Assembly (NCBI GenBank): GCA_019420135.1
Contig: JAHZHS010000009.1
Location: 8,017-21,158, forward strand
DNA: 13,142 nucleotides
Source of the DNA: Oscillospiraceae bacterium
GTDB taxonomy: Bacteria; Bacillota; Clostridia; Oscillospirales; Ruminococcaceae
Reading direction: 5' to 3'
In this document: piece after piece, positions 6,883-13,142 of the stretch
Numbering within the stretch: position 1 is the stretch's first letter
Layout of the letters: each line of letters begins with the position of its first letter
Made by a program: the position numbers and the translations under genes
Notes under the pieces: generated by a model
What the model was told of the DNA's origin: nothing
Databases searched by the model: none
Seen by the model: only the letters and a program-made list of their open reading frames with translations

Positions 6883-7371
6883 TCACAGGCTGAACAGATC
6901 GTTCCAGGTCCGGCGGCCGATGATGCCGTCCTCGGCAAGCCCTTCCACCGTCTGGTAGGCGCGCACCGCCTCTTTGGTCTTTTCGCCGAAATCGCCGTCC
7001 GCCTCCAGGCCGGTCACCAGGGCCTGCAGCTTCTGCTGGGCGCTCTTGACGGTGGCACCGCTCTGCCCCATGCGCAGAGGAATGCCCGGGTAGACATTGT
7101 CCGGCGTGGACTGTCCGGCGGCCGCCTGGTACAGCCCGTCCCAGGTCTCCTGGCCCACCTCGCCGTCACTGTGGAGCCCCGCCACCATCTGGAAGGTCTT
7201 GACCGCCGTGGCGGTGCCGCTGCCGTAGCGGCCATCCACCACCACCGGGCGGATGGCCGTCCACCGGCGGCGGGCTCTGTTGAGCCAGGTCTGCACCAGG
7301 GCCACATCGGGGCCCCGGGAACCGCTGCGTAAAAGTTTGCCCCAATACGGAGGCTGCGCTGTGCTGGGCAT
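6883..7371 (-). CDS. Protein of two peptidoglycan-binding (PF01471-like) domains
   Basis: 162 residues made almost wholly of two PG_binding_1 repeats, about 17-82 (GSRGPDVALVQTWLN to DGEVGQETWDGLYQ) and 102-161 (GQSGATVKSAQQKLQ to DGIIGRRTWNDLF). Both keep the family's G-x-x-x-x-x-V-x-x-x-Q helix start and the D-G-x-x-G-x-x-T-W end. No signal peptide, membrane segment or catalytic domain is present, so how it would reach peptidoglycan is unclear; such proteins may be exported by other routes or released by lysis. The ATG at 7371 is preceded by AAAGGAG (7388-7382) at 10 bp. That site begins only 3 bp after the T-run of the glyA terminator, and no separate promoter was found, so transcription probably depends on read-through. 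It could be cell-wall or spore related; unproven. Confidence 0.85.
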   Translation of the reverse strand: MPSTAQPPYWGKLLRSGSRGPDVALVQTWLNRARRRWTAIRPVVVDGRYGSGTATAVKTFQMVAGLHSDGEVGQETWDGLYQAAAGQSTPDNVYPGIPLRMGQSGATVKSAQQKLQALVTGLEADGDFGEKTKEAVRAYQTVEGLAEDGIIGRRTWNDLFSL

Positions 7372-7391
7372 GAAAAGTCAGCTCCTTTCCC

Positions 7392-7441
7392 AAAAAAAGG
7401 ATGGCACGGCGGCGGCCCGGTACGGGTCGCTGCCGTGCCAT
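7392..7441 (-). terminator. Rho-independent terminator of hisB-glyA
   Basis: A perfect 10-bp stem, ATGGCACGGC (7401-7410) with GCCGTGCCAT (7432-7441), is followed on the minus strand by CCTTTTTTT (A-run 7392-7398 on the plus strand). It starts 28 bp past the glyA stop. The T-run ends directly on the ribosome binding site of the next gene. Confidence 0.92.
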
Positions 7442-7469
7442 TCCAGCACAGTCTATGCGCAAAGGGTCC

Positions 7470-8723
7470 TTACTGATACAGGGGGAAGCGCTCCACCAGG
7501 TCGGCCACCCGGGCGGCGACCTCCTCCTTCTTGCCGGCAAAGTCGAAGATGCAGTCGGCAATGCAGTCGGCAATGACCTTCATCTCGTCGGGGCCCATGC
7601 CGCGGGTGGTCACGGCCGGCGTACCCACGCGGACGCCGCTGGTGACGAAGGGGCTGCGCTTTTCGCCGGGGACGGTGTTCTTGTTGGCGGTGATGTGCAC
7701 CTCGTCCAGGTTGTGCTCCAGCTCCTTGCCGGTGCAGTCCACATCGGACAGGTCGATGAGCATGAGGTGGTTGTCGGTGCCGCCGGAGACCAGCTTGACG
7801 CCCCGGGCGGTGAGTTCGTCCGCCATGGCCTGGGCGTTCTCCACAATGCGGCGGGCGTAGTCCTTGAACTCGGGCTTGAGGGCCTCCCCGAAGCAGACCG
7901 CCTTGGCGGCGATGATGTGCTCCAGCGGGCCGCCCTGGGTGCCCGGGAAGATGGCCGAGTTGATGCGCTTGGCCAGGTACTCGTTGTTGGTGAGGATCAG
8001 GCCGCCGCGGGGGCCGCGCAGCGTCTTGTGGGTGGTGGTGGTGACCACATCGGCGTAGGGCACCGGGTTCTGGTGCTGGCCGCCCGCCACCAGGCCGGCA
8101 ATGTGGGCCATATCCACCATGAGCATGGCGCCGTAGCCGTGGGCGATCTCGGCCAGACGGGCAAAGTCGATGGCACGGGGATAGGCGGAGGCGCCCGCCA
8201 CCAGCAGCTTGGGCCGGACCTTGTTGACCTGCTTGGCCAGGGCGTCGTAGTCGATGAAGCCGTTTTCATCCACGCCGTAGGCCACAAAATTGTAGTTCTT
8301 GCCGCTCATGTTCACGGGGGAGCCGTGGGTCAGGTGACCGCCCTGGGACAGATCCATGCCCATGACGGTGTCCCCCACATTGAGCAGGGCAAAGTAGACG
8401 GCCAGGTTGGCCTGGGCGCCCGAGTGGGGCTGGACGTTGGCGTACTTGGCGCCGAACAGCTCGCAGGCGCGGGCGATGGCGATGTTCTCCACCTCGTCCA
8501 CATACTGGCAGCCGCCGTAATAGCGGTGGGCGGGGTAGCCCTCGGCATACTTGTTGGTCAGCACGCTGCCCATGGCAGCCATGACCGCCGGGGAGACAAT
8601 GTTCTCACTGGCGATCAGCTCGATGTTCTGGCGCTGGCGGGTGAGCTCGCGCCCCATGGCGGCGGCGACTTCGGGGTCGCTGCCGGCCACAAAGCCGATG
8701 GTGTCCATCATGTCCTGATACAT
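7470..8723 (-). CDS. glyA: Serine hydroxymethyltransferase
   Basis: 417 residues from the ATG at 8723, the usual size for bacterial GlyA. The enzyme turns serine and tetrahydrofolate into glycine and 5,10-methylene-tetrahydrofolate, feeding one-carbon metabolism in the cytoplasm. Seen are IELIASENIVSP near the N-terminus, NKYAEGYPAHRYYGGC, VQPHSGAQAN, the PLP-site aspartate in LMVDMAHIAGLV, and the PLP-binding lysine in TTTTHKTLRGPRGG (K233). A TTG 39 bp upstream in frame (8762) gives a longer reading, but GAGGAG (8739-8734) 10 bp before the ATG at 8723 decides the start. It follows hisB by 66 bp on the same strand, with an intercistronic hairpin, and ends in a strong terminator. Near the C-terminus the sequence IADCIADCI is coded by an exact 12-bp tandem repeat. 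Confidence 0.98.
   Translation of the reverse strand: MYQDMMDTIGFVAGSDPEVAAAMGRELTRQRQNIELIASENIVSPAVMAAMGSVLTNKYAEGYPAHRYYGGCQYVDEVENIAIARACELFGAKYANVQPHSGAQANLAVYFALLNVGDTVMGMDLSQGGHLTHGSPVNMSGKNYNFVAYGVDENGFIDYDALAKQVNKVRPKLLVAGASAYPRAIDFARLAEIAHGYGAMLMVDMAHIAGLVAGGQHQNPVPYADVVTTTTHKTLRGPRGGLILTNNEYLAKRINSAIFPGTQGGPLEHIIAAKAVCFGEALKPEFKDYARRIVENAQAMADELTARGVKLVSGGTDNHLMLIDLSDVDCTGKELEHNLDEVHITANKNTVPGEKRSPFVTSGVRVGTPAVTTRGMGPDEMKVIADCIADCIFDFAGKKEEVAARVADLVERFPLYQ
7551..7574. repeat. Exact 12-bp tandem repeat in glyA
   Basis: GCAGTCGGCAAT occurs twice without a gap, coding the repeated I-A-D-C in the C-terminal helix of GlyA. The length of the protein is normal, so it may be a codon-level coincidence in an amphipathic helix and not a recent insertion. 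Confidence 0.6.
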
Positions 8724-8763
8724 ACTTTCGACGCTCCTCTCATACGGGTACAGATTGATCAAA

Positions 8764-8780
8764 GCGGGGCACCGCCCCGC
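8764..8780 (-). other. Intercistronic hairpin between hisB and glyA
   Basis: A perfect 7-bp stem GCGGGGC (8764-8770) with GCCCCGC (8774-8780) and a 3-nt loop lies 9 bp past the hisB stop. On the minus strand only three T follow, so it is at best a partial terminator or attenuator; it may instead protect the hisB mRNA end. No promoter for glyA was found in the 66-bp gap. Confidence 0.5.
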
Positions 8781-8789
8781 GGGGAAACT

Positions 8790-9377
8790 TTACAGCACGC
8801 CCTTGGTGGACAATACCCCCTGGATACGGGGGTCGGGGCTGGCGGCGGCGTCCAGCGCCTTGGCAAAGGCCTTGAACATGGCCTCCAGTTTGTGGTGGTC
8901 GTTCTCGCCGTAGAGGACCTTGAGATGCAGGTTCATGGCGGCGGAATAGCTCACCGCGTAAAAGAACTCCCGGGCCATCTGGGTGTCCATGCAGCCGCAG
9001 GCCGGGGTCTCGAAGGTGGCATCGTAGACAAAGTAGGGGCGGCCGCCCAGATCCACCGCGCACATGGCCAGCGTCTCGTCCATGGGCAGCAGGCAGCTGC
9101 CGAAGCGGGCGATGCCTGCCTTGTCCCCCAGGGCCTGGCGCAGGGCGGTGCCCAGCACGATGCCCACATCCTCGATGGTGTGGTGGCTGTCCACATCCAG
9201 GTCGCCGTCGCAGTGCAGGGTCAGGTCGAACAGGCCGTGGCGCGCAAAGCCGTTGAGCATGTGATCGAAAAATCCGATGCCGGTATCAATATCGGTCTTG
9301 CCGGAGCCGTCCAGCTCCAGCGTCAGGGTGATATTCGTCTCCCGCGTCTCGCGCGTGACGGTTGCTTTGCGTGACAT
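8790..9377 (-). CDS. hisB: Imidazoleglycerol-phosphate dehydratase
   Basis: 195 residues, the standard length of monofunctional HisB. It removes water from imidazole-glycerol phosphate to give imidazole-acetol phosphate in histidine synthesis, using manganese. Seen are GIGFFDHML (33-41) and the two metal-binding segments DSHHTIED (63-70) and HHKLEA (161-166), with the typical STKGVL C-terminus. The start is ATG at 9377, with AAAGGGGA 5 bp upstream; a reading 31 residues longer from 9470 lacks a ribosome binding site and would run through the promoter. No other his gene is in the window: it sits alone, upstream of glyA and divergent from a dnaK. The linked E. coli-type phosphatase domain is absent. 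Confidence 0.98.
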   Translation of the reverse strand: MSRKATVTRETRETNITLTLELDGSGKTDIDTGIGFFDHMLNGFARHGLFDLTLHCDGDLDVDSHHTIEDVGIVLGTALRQALGDKAGIARFGSCLLPMDETLAMCAVDLGGRPYFVYDATFETPACGCMDTQMAREFFYAVSYSAAMNLHLKVLYGENDHHKLEAMFKAFAKALDAAASPDPRIQGVLSTKGVL

Positions 9378-9468
9378 GTCAGTCCCCTTTCCGGCAGGCG
9401 TCCGCCCGCCGACAGTATTGCAGGACAGCGCCGGATCTCCGGGCCGCTCAAAATGAATGTACGGTTCC

Positions 9469-9498
9469 ACTATACCATTCTCTGCCCCCGCCCGTCAA
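9469..9498 (-). promoter_or_regulatory. Sigma-A promoter of hisB-glyA
   Basis: TTGACG (9498-9493), an 18-bp spacer and TATAGT (9474-9469) with an extended TGG just before it. The start of transcription would be near 9462, leaving a leader of about 85 nt. No T-box or histidine-leader peptide is recognised in that leader. Confidence 0.72.
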
Positions 9499-9732
9499 CC
9501 GAAACCGCTTCTTCTTTTGTCCTGCACCCCGCGGGACTCTGCCTTCTCCCGCCGGAATTCCCCGGGCGGCGGACAAAGACGTCCGGACACGGATTTTTCC
9601 AATAGAGTTTACGAATTCGCAACAACTTTTCACGCCCCGCGCGGTACAATATTTGATGCAAAGATACAAAATCCTTGCTGCGCGGCCCGGCATCCCGCGG
9701 CTGCGTTTTCCTGTCTGAAAGGATATACAGGT
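9499..9732. other. Intergenic region between hisB promoter and dnaK
   Basis: Together with the hisB leader and promoter this makes a 355-bp gene-free stretch between divergent genes. It has a short GC-rich inverted repeat (GCGGGA/TCCCGC at 9531 and 9547) and an AT-richer segment at 9590-9670 that should hold the dnaK promoter. I see no CIRCE element (TTAGCACTC...GAGTGCTAA) and no clear CtsR site. Confidence 0.5.
9645..9650 (+). promoter_or_regulatory. Possible -10 box of dnaK
   Basis: TACAAT matches the -10 consensus in five of six positions and lies 82 bp before the ATG at 9733. No convincing -35 hexamer is present at 16-18 bp. It may need an activator or a different sigma factor, or the true promoter may lie elsewhere. 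Confidence 0.35.
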
Positions 9733-11526
9733 ATGAGCAAAATCATCGGAATCGACCTGGGCACAACCAACAGCTGTGTCGCGGTCAGCGAGGGCGGCAA
9801 GCCCGTGGTCATCCCCAACGCGGAGGGACAGCGCACCACCCCGTCGGTTGTGGCTTTTGCCAAGAATGGCGAGCGGCTGGTGGGCGAGCCGGCCAAGCGT
9901 CAGGCGGTGACCAATGCCTGCCGGACCCTCAGCAGTGTCAAGCGCAGTATGGGGGAGGACACCCGCTTTTCCATCGACGGGCGGCAGTATTCCCCCCAGG
10001 AGATCAGCGCCCTGATCCTGCAGAAGCTCAAGACCGACGCCGAAGCCTATCTGGGCGAACCCGTCACCGAGGCCGTCATCACCGTGCCGGCCTACTTCAA
10101 TGACGCCCAGCGCCAGGCCACCAAGGATGCGGGCCGCATTGCGGGGCTCAACGTCCGCCGCATCATCAACGAGCCCACCGCCGCCGCTCTGGCCTACGGG
10201 CTGGACAACGGCCGCACCCAGAAGGTCATGGTCTACGATCTGGGCGGCGGTACCTTCGACGTCTCCCTCATCCAGATCGGGGACGGGGTGGTGCAGGTGC
10301 TGGCCACCTGCGGCGACAACCATCTGGGCGGCGACGACTTTGACGCCCGGGTGGTCGGCTGGCTGACGGAACAGTTCCGCGCCGAGCACGGCATTGACCT
10401 GTCCTGCGACACGGTGGCCATGCAGCGCATCCGGGAGGAGGCAGAGAAAGCCAAGAAGGAGCTTTCCAGCGCCACCGTCACCGAGATCAATCTGCCGTTC
10501 ATCACCACGGGGACCGACGGCCCGCTGCATCTGCAGGCCTCTTTGACCCGTGCCAAATTTGACGAGCTCACCGCCGATCTGGTGGAGCGCACCGCCCTGC
10601 CGGTGAAAAACGCCCTGTGCGATGCCGGCCTGGCGGCCAACGACCTGGACCAGGTGCTGCTGGTGGGCGGGTCCACCCGCATTCCCGCCGTGCAGGCCAA
10701 GGTCATGCGGATGATCGACCTGGAGCCCTCCAAGACCCTCAACCCCGACGAGTGCGTCGCCCTGGGTGCGGCGGTGCAGGCGGGACGGCTGGGCGGCGAG
10801 ATGCTGTCCGGCGGGCAGGATCTGCTGCTGCTGGACGTGACCCCCCTCACCCTGTCCATCGAGACGGTGGGCGGCGTGGCCACCCATCTCATTGATCGCA
10901 ACTCCGCCATTCCCACCCGGTTCTCCAAGATCTTCACCACGGCGGCTCCCTTCCAGAGCACCGTGGAGATCAAGGTGCTGCAGGGCGAGCGGGAGTTTGC
11001 CCGGGACAACAAGCTGCTGGGCACCTTCACCCTGCGGGGCATCAAGCGCGCCTGGGCAGGCGTTCCCCAGATCGAGGTCACCTTTGACATCGACGCCAAC
11101 GGCATTGTCAAGGTCAGTGCCCGGGACCTGGACACCGGCAAGGAGCAGAGCATCACCATCACCGGCAGCTCCAACCTCAGCGAGGAGGAGATCCGCCGGG
11201 CCATGCAGGATGCCGCCATGTACGCCGGGCAGGATGAAGCCCGCAAAGCCGCCCTGGAGGCGGTGAACGCCGGGGAATCCGCCGTCTACCGGGTCAACTC
11301 GGCCCTGGGTTCCAAGGCGGGCAAGGCTCTGGACCGCACCGAAAAAGGCCGTATCAAGGACGCCGAGCGTCAGCTGGAACGGGCCATGAAACACAAAAAG
11401 CCCGAAAAGATGACCCCCGACGACACCGCCCAGATCAACACCGCCCGGGAGGCCCTGGAGGCTGTGGCCTCCGGGCTGGTCTCCGCCTGGGAGGCTCAGC
11501 AGAGCGCCCAGCCCCAAAAGAAATAA
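9733..11526 (+). CDS. dnaK: Stand-alone Hsp70 chaperone, DnaK type
   Basis: 597 residues. An ATP-driven protein-folding chaperone of the cytoplasm. The ATPase domain (1-360) shows IGIDLGTTNS (5-14), the catalytic K70, VPAYFNDAQRQATKDAG (118-134), INEPTAAALAYG (145-156), VYDLGGGTFDVSL (167-179) and VLLVGGSTRIPAV (308-320). The linker DLLLLDVTPLTL (363-374) joins the substrate-binding domain, with VPQIEVTFDIDANGI (444-458), and a helical lid to the end. The short segment after K70 is the Gram-positive form. The C-terminus stops at AQPQKK, without the Gly-rich acidic tail of E. coli DnaK. The ATG at 9733 has AAAGGA 9 bp upstream. No grpE, dnaJ or hrcA lies within the visible neighbourhood, so it may be a second hsp70 paralogue beside a main hrcA-grpE-dnaK-dnaJ operon elsewhere. 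Confidence 0.93.
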   Translation: MSKIIGIDLGTTNSCVAVSEGGKPVVIPNAEGQRTTPSVVAFAKNGERLVGEPAKRQAVTNACRTLSSVKRSMGEDTRFSIDGRQYSPQEISALILQKLKTDAEAYLGEPVTEAVITVPAYFNDAQRQATKDAGRIAGLNVRRIINEPTAAALAYGLDNGRTQKVMVYDLGGGTFDVSLIQIGDGVVQVLATCGDNHLGGDDFDARVVGWLTEQFRAEHGIDLSCDTVAMQRIREEAEKAKKELSSATVTEINLPFITTGTDGPLHLQASLTRAKFDELTADLVERTALPVKNALCDAGLAANDLDQVLLVGGSTRIPAVQAKVMRMIDLEPSKTLNPDECVALGAAVQAGRLGGEMLSGGQDLLLLDVTPLTLSIETVGGVATHLIDRNSAIPTRFSKIFTTAAPFQSTVEIKVLQGEREFARDNKLLGTFTLRGIKRAWAGVPQIEVTFDIDANGIVKVSARDLDTGKEQSITITGSSNLSEEEIRRAMQDAAMYAGQDEARKAALEAVNAGESAVYRVNSALGSKAGKALDRTEKGRIKDAERQLERAMKHKKPEKMTPDDTAQINTAREALEAVASGLVSAWEAQQSAQPQKK

Positions 11527-11543
11527 ACTTCACACCATCGTCC

Positions 11544-11602
11544 GACCCGTGCTCTCCCCGCCCACACCGGCGGCAGGGCACGGGTCCTTCGCAGTTCTTT
11601 TT
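11544..11602 (+). terminator. Probable dnaK terminator
   Basis: A perfect 9-bp stem GACCCGTGC (11544-11552) with GCACGGGTC (11578-11586), with an inner CGCC/GGCG pair. The T-run (11598-11602) comes 11 nt after the stem, which is later than usual, so termination may be partial and let some transcript reach the patatin-like gene. Confidence 0.6.
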
Positions 11603-11633
11603 CCCTGTCAGTCATTTCCCTGGAGGTATTTGT

Positions 11634-12503
11634 ATGCCGGAACTTCCCAAAAATTCTGTCCTGCTGCTGGAGGGCGGCGCGTTCCGCGGCTGCTACACCA
11701 GCGGCGCCCTGGATGTCCTGATGGAAAAGGACATCTACTTCCCTGCCGTGGCCGCCGTGTCGGCGGGCGGTCTCAACGCCGTCAACTATCTGGCCCGCCA
11801 GCCGGGACGCAGCGCCCGCATCAACCTGTGCTACCGCCACGATCCCCGCTATGTAGGACCCCTGGCTGTGCTGCGCAACCGGGGCGTGGTGGGCTTCCAC
11901 TATCTATTCGGCAGCCTGGCCGAGAAGGAGCCTTTTGACTACGCCACCTTCAACGCCAGCACCCAGCGCCTGGTGTCGGTGGCCACCAACGTCAACACCG
12001 GACGTGCCGAATACTTTGAAAAGGACCATTGCTCCGACTTCATCCGGGCGGTCATTGCCTCAGCCTCCATGCCGCTGTGCAGTCTGCCGGTAAAGATTGA
12101 CGGCAAACCCTACCTGGACGGCGGCTGCTCCTGCCCCATCCCCCTGGACTGGGCCCTGGAACAGGGCTATGAGCACATCGTCGTGGTGGCCACCCAGGCC
12201 AAGGGCTACCGCAAACCGGTGACCTCCCAGCGGATGGTGGATCTGTACAGCGATTTCTACGCCTCCCATCCCCGTTTTTTCGCCTCCCTTCTGACCATGG
12301 ACATGCGCTACAACGCCCTGATGGACCGGATGGACCAGCTGGAGGCCGAGGGCCGCATCTTTGTGCTGCGCCCCGGCCGTCCTGTGGACGTGGGCCGCTT
12401 TGAGGGGGATACCAACAAACTGCTGGCTCTCATCAATGAAGGCCGGGAGGAAGCCCGGGATGCCCTGCCTGCTCTGGGCCGCTATCTGGGCGTGACCCTC
12501 TGA
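11634..12503 (+). CDS. Patatin-like phospholipase / acyl hydrolase
   Basis: 289 residues. The patatin fold hydrolyses acyl esters with a Ser-Asp dyad. The oxyanion-hole motif is LEGGAFRG (12-19), the nucleophile elbow is AVSAGG with S43, and the partner D162 lies in YLDGGCSCPIPL. The first glycine of the usual GxSxG is replaced by alanine (A-V-S-A-G), an odd but probably tolerated change. No signal peptide or membrane segment is seen, so it is probably cytoplasmic; the substrate is unknown. Cysteines are plentiful (C20, C66, C133, C149, C165, C167). The ATG at 11634 has GGAGGT 6 bp upstream. It follows dnaK by 107 bp, over a delayed-T terminator, and no clear promoter of its own was found. 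Confidence 0.9.
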   Translation: MPELPKNSVLLLEGGAFRGCYTSGALDVLMEKDIYFPAVAAVSAGGLNAVNYLARQPGRSARINLCYRHDPRYVGPLAVLRNRGVVGFHYLFGSLAEKEPFDYATFNASTQRLVSVATNVNTGRAEYFEKDHCSDFIRAVIASASMPLCSLPVKIDGKPYLDGGCSCPIPLDWALEQGYEHIVVVATQAKGYRKPVTSQRMVDLYSDFYASHPRFFASLLTMDMRYNALMDRMDQLEAEGRIFVLRPGRPVDVGRFEGDTNKLLALINEGREEARDALPALGRYLGVTL

Positions 12504-12506
12504 GCA

Positions 12507-12523
12507 CATGCCCCGCAGGCATG
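12507..12523 (+). other. Hairpin just after the patatin-like gene
   Basis: A perfect 6-bp inverted repeat CATGCC/GGCATG with a 5-nt loop starts 4 bp past the stop. No T-run follows, so it is not a clear terminator; it may stabilise the mRNA end. Confidence 0.35.
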
Positions 12524-12545
12524 GCGGGACGGTCAAAACAGGTAT

Positions 12546-12574
12546 TTTACATTGCCGGGCTGCCGGTCTACAAT
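12546..12574 (+). promoter_or_regulatory. Sigma-A promoter of the cupin gene
   Basis: TTTACA (12546-12551), a 17-bp spacer and TACAAT (12569-12574), each five of six to consensus. It lies 44 bp before the ATG at 12618, giving a short leader of about 35 nt. Confidence 0.72.
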
Positions 12575-12617
12575 ACAGTCAGGACAAAACATCACGGCTG
12601 TCAAGGAGGCCTGCACC

Positions 12618-13031
12618 ATGGCAAACAAGATCGAGTACGAGGTCTTTCCCCGGGGCGGCGAAAACACCGCCTATGCCCGGTATTTCACCGGTACATCCTA
12701 TCTGAACATGCTCACCACCCAGGGGGTACCCATCGGCAACGTGACCTTCGAGCCCGGCTGCCGCAACAACTGGCACATTCACCATGCCAAGAGCGGCGGC
12801 GGCCAGATTTTGCTGGTCACCGGCGGGCGCGGCTGGTACCAGGAATGGGGCAAGCCCGCCCGGGAACTGCACACCGGCGACGTGGTGGTCATTCCGGCCG
12901 GGGTCAAGCACTGGCACGGTGCCGCCCGGGACAGCTGGTTTGTGCATCTGGCGGTGGAGGTCCCCGGTGAGGAGACTTCCAACGAGTGGCTGGAGCCGGT
13001 GACCGACGACCAGTACGGCGCCCTGGACTGA
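12618..13031 (+). CDS. Cupin domain protein (137 aa)
   Basis: A single-domain cupin beta-barrel of 137 residues. Motif 1 is GCRNNWHIHHAKSGGGQIL (47-65), with H53 and H55 as metal ligands and Q63 where the classical motif has Glu; motif 2 is GDVVVIPAGVKHWHGA (87-102) with H98 and H100. The Gln and the KHWHGA end are common in the cupins often found with carboxymuconolactone decarboxylase-like proteins, so Gln is not a defect. The reaction is unknown; related proteins bind Mn, Fe or Ni. The ATG at 12618 is chosen for AAGGAGG (12603-12609) 8 bp upstream; a longer frame from 12552 runs into the promoter. It is monocistronic, with its own promoter and a strong terminator. Confidence 0.92.
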   Translation: MANKIEYEVFPRGGENTAYARYFTGTSYLNMLTTQGVPIGNVTFEPGCRNNWHIHHAKSGGGQILLVTGGRGWYQEWGKPARELHTGDVVVIPAGVKHWHGAARDSWFVHLAVEVPGEETSNEWLEPVTDDQYGALD

Positions 13032-13070
13032 GCCGGCCTTTTTCTCCATATCGTCCGTTTTCCCGTGTGT

Positions 13071-13114
13071 AAGAGCGAAACCTCCCCGGTGGGGCGGCTT
13101 CGCTCTTTTGTTTT
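13071..13114 (+). terminator. Rho-independent terminator of the cupin gene
   Basis: A 9-bp outer stem AAGAGCGAA (13071-13079) with TTCGCTCTT, an inner CCCC/GGGG pair around a GGT loop, and then TTTTGTTTTG. It starts 40 bp past the stop. A-residues are few on the left, so it acts mainly on the plus strand. Confidence 0.92.
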
Positions 13115-13142
13115 GTCTGTCCTGCCCCTTTCTGCCGCGGCG

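Noticed and set aside
3726..7371. A toxin-antitoxin or defence island including the 86-aa gene
   Set aside because: No partner gene overlaps or abuts it, and its neighbours are ordinary nucleoid and envelope genes on separate transcripts.
7401..9374. Plus-strand open frame of 657 codons across hisB-glyA
   Set aside because: Antisense shadow of two well-recognised enzymes, and it begins inside the glyA terminator stem.
9499..9732. CIRCE or CtsR element before dnaK
   Set aside because: Searched by eye for TTAGCACTC/GAGTGCTAA and GGTCAAA repeats; none found.
9448..11517. Minus-strand open frame of 689 codons opposite dnaK
   Set aside because: An antisense shadow of dnaK with Gly/His/Gln-rich composition and no known domain; dnaK on the plus strand is unmistakable.
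12618..13031. Missing Glu in cupin motif 1 as a sign of an inactive protein
   Set aside because: Gln at this position with a KHWHGA motif 2 is common in this cupin subfamily, so it does not suggest loss of function.

Overview
The window is about 62-65% G+C by eye. It carries eleven protein genes, one of them cut by the left edge, with long GC-rich antisense shadow ORFs and strong AAAGGAG/GGAGG ribosome binding sites. The gene types point to a high-GC Gram-positive of the Clostridia, perhaps an Oscillospiraceae gut anaerobe of the Faecalibacterium/Gemmiger kind: a short Firmicute-type DnaK ATPase domain, a PhoP-box-like operator of 11-bp-spaced TTTACA hexamers, a CapA-type lipoprotein, an NdpA/YejK-like protein and a secreted C39-like protein. 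That placement is inference. I see no rRNA, tRNA, CRISPR array, insertion sequence or phage gene.

Left part (1-2466): a minus-strand operon of a Na+/phosphate symporter with a PhoU-like tail, followed after 39 bp by an OmpR/PhoB-type response regulator that runs off the window. Upstream lie three TTTACA hexamers exactly 11 bp apart, a TATAAT box and a short leader with two tandem hairpins. This looks like a phosphate-starvation module that may control itself.

Middle (2467-7371): a CapA-type metallophosphoesterase lipoprotein (+) faces an 86-residue orphan gene (-) across a shared bidirectional terminator. Divergent from the small gene is an NdpA/YejK-family nucleoid-associated protein (+), which in turn faces a secreted C39-like cysteine peptidase with Ig-like repeats (-) across a second bidirectional terminator. 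A 362-bp gene-free stretch with GC-rich hairpins follows, then a small protein made of two peptidoglycan-binding domains (-).

Right part (7470-13142): hisB and glyA form a minus-strand pair driven by a good sigma-A promoter. glyA ends in a strong terminator lying directly on the ribosome binding site of the peptidoglycan-binding gene. Divergent from hisB are a stand-alone Hsp70 (DnaK type, no grpE/dnaJ beside it, no visible CIRCE), a patatin-like hydrolase and a small cupin protein, the last with its own promoter and terminator.

Most of the window is ordinary housekeeping and envelope content. The points most worth a second look are the PhoP-box module, the orphan small gene, the terminator/RBS junction after glyA, and the stand-alone DnaK.
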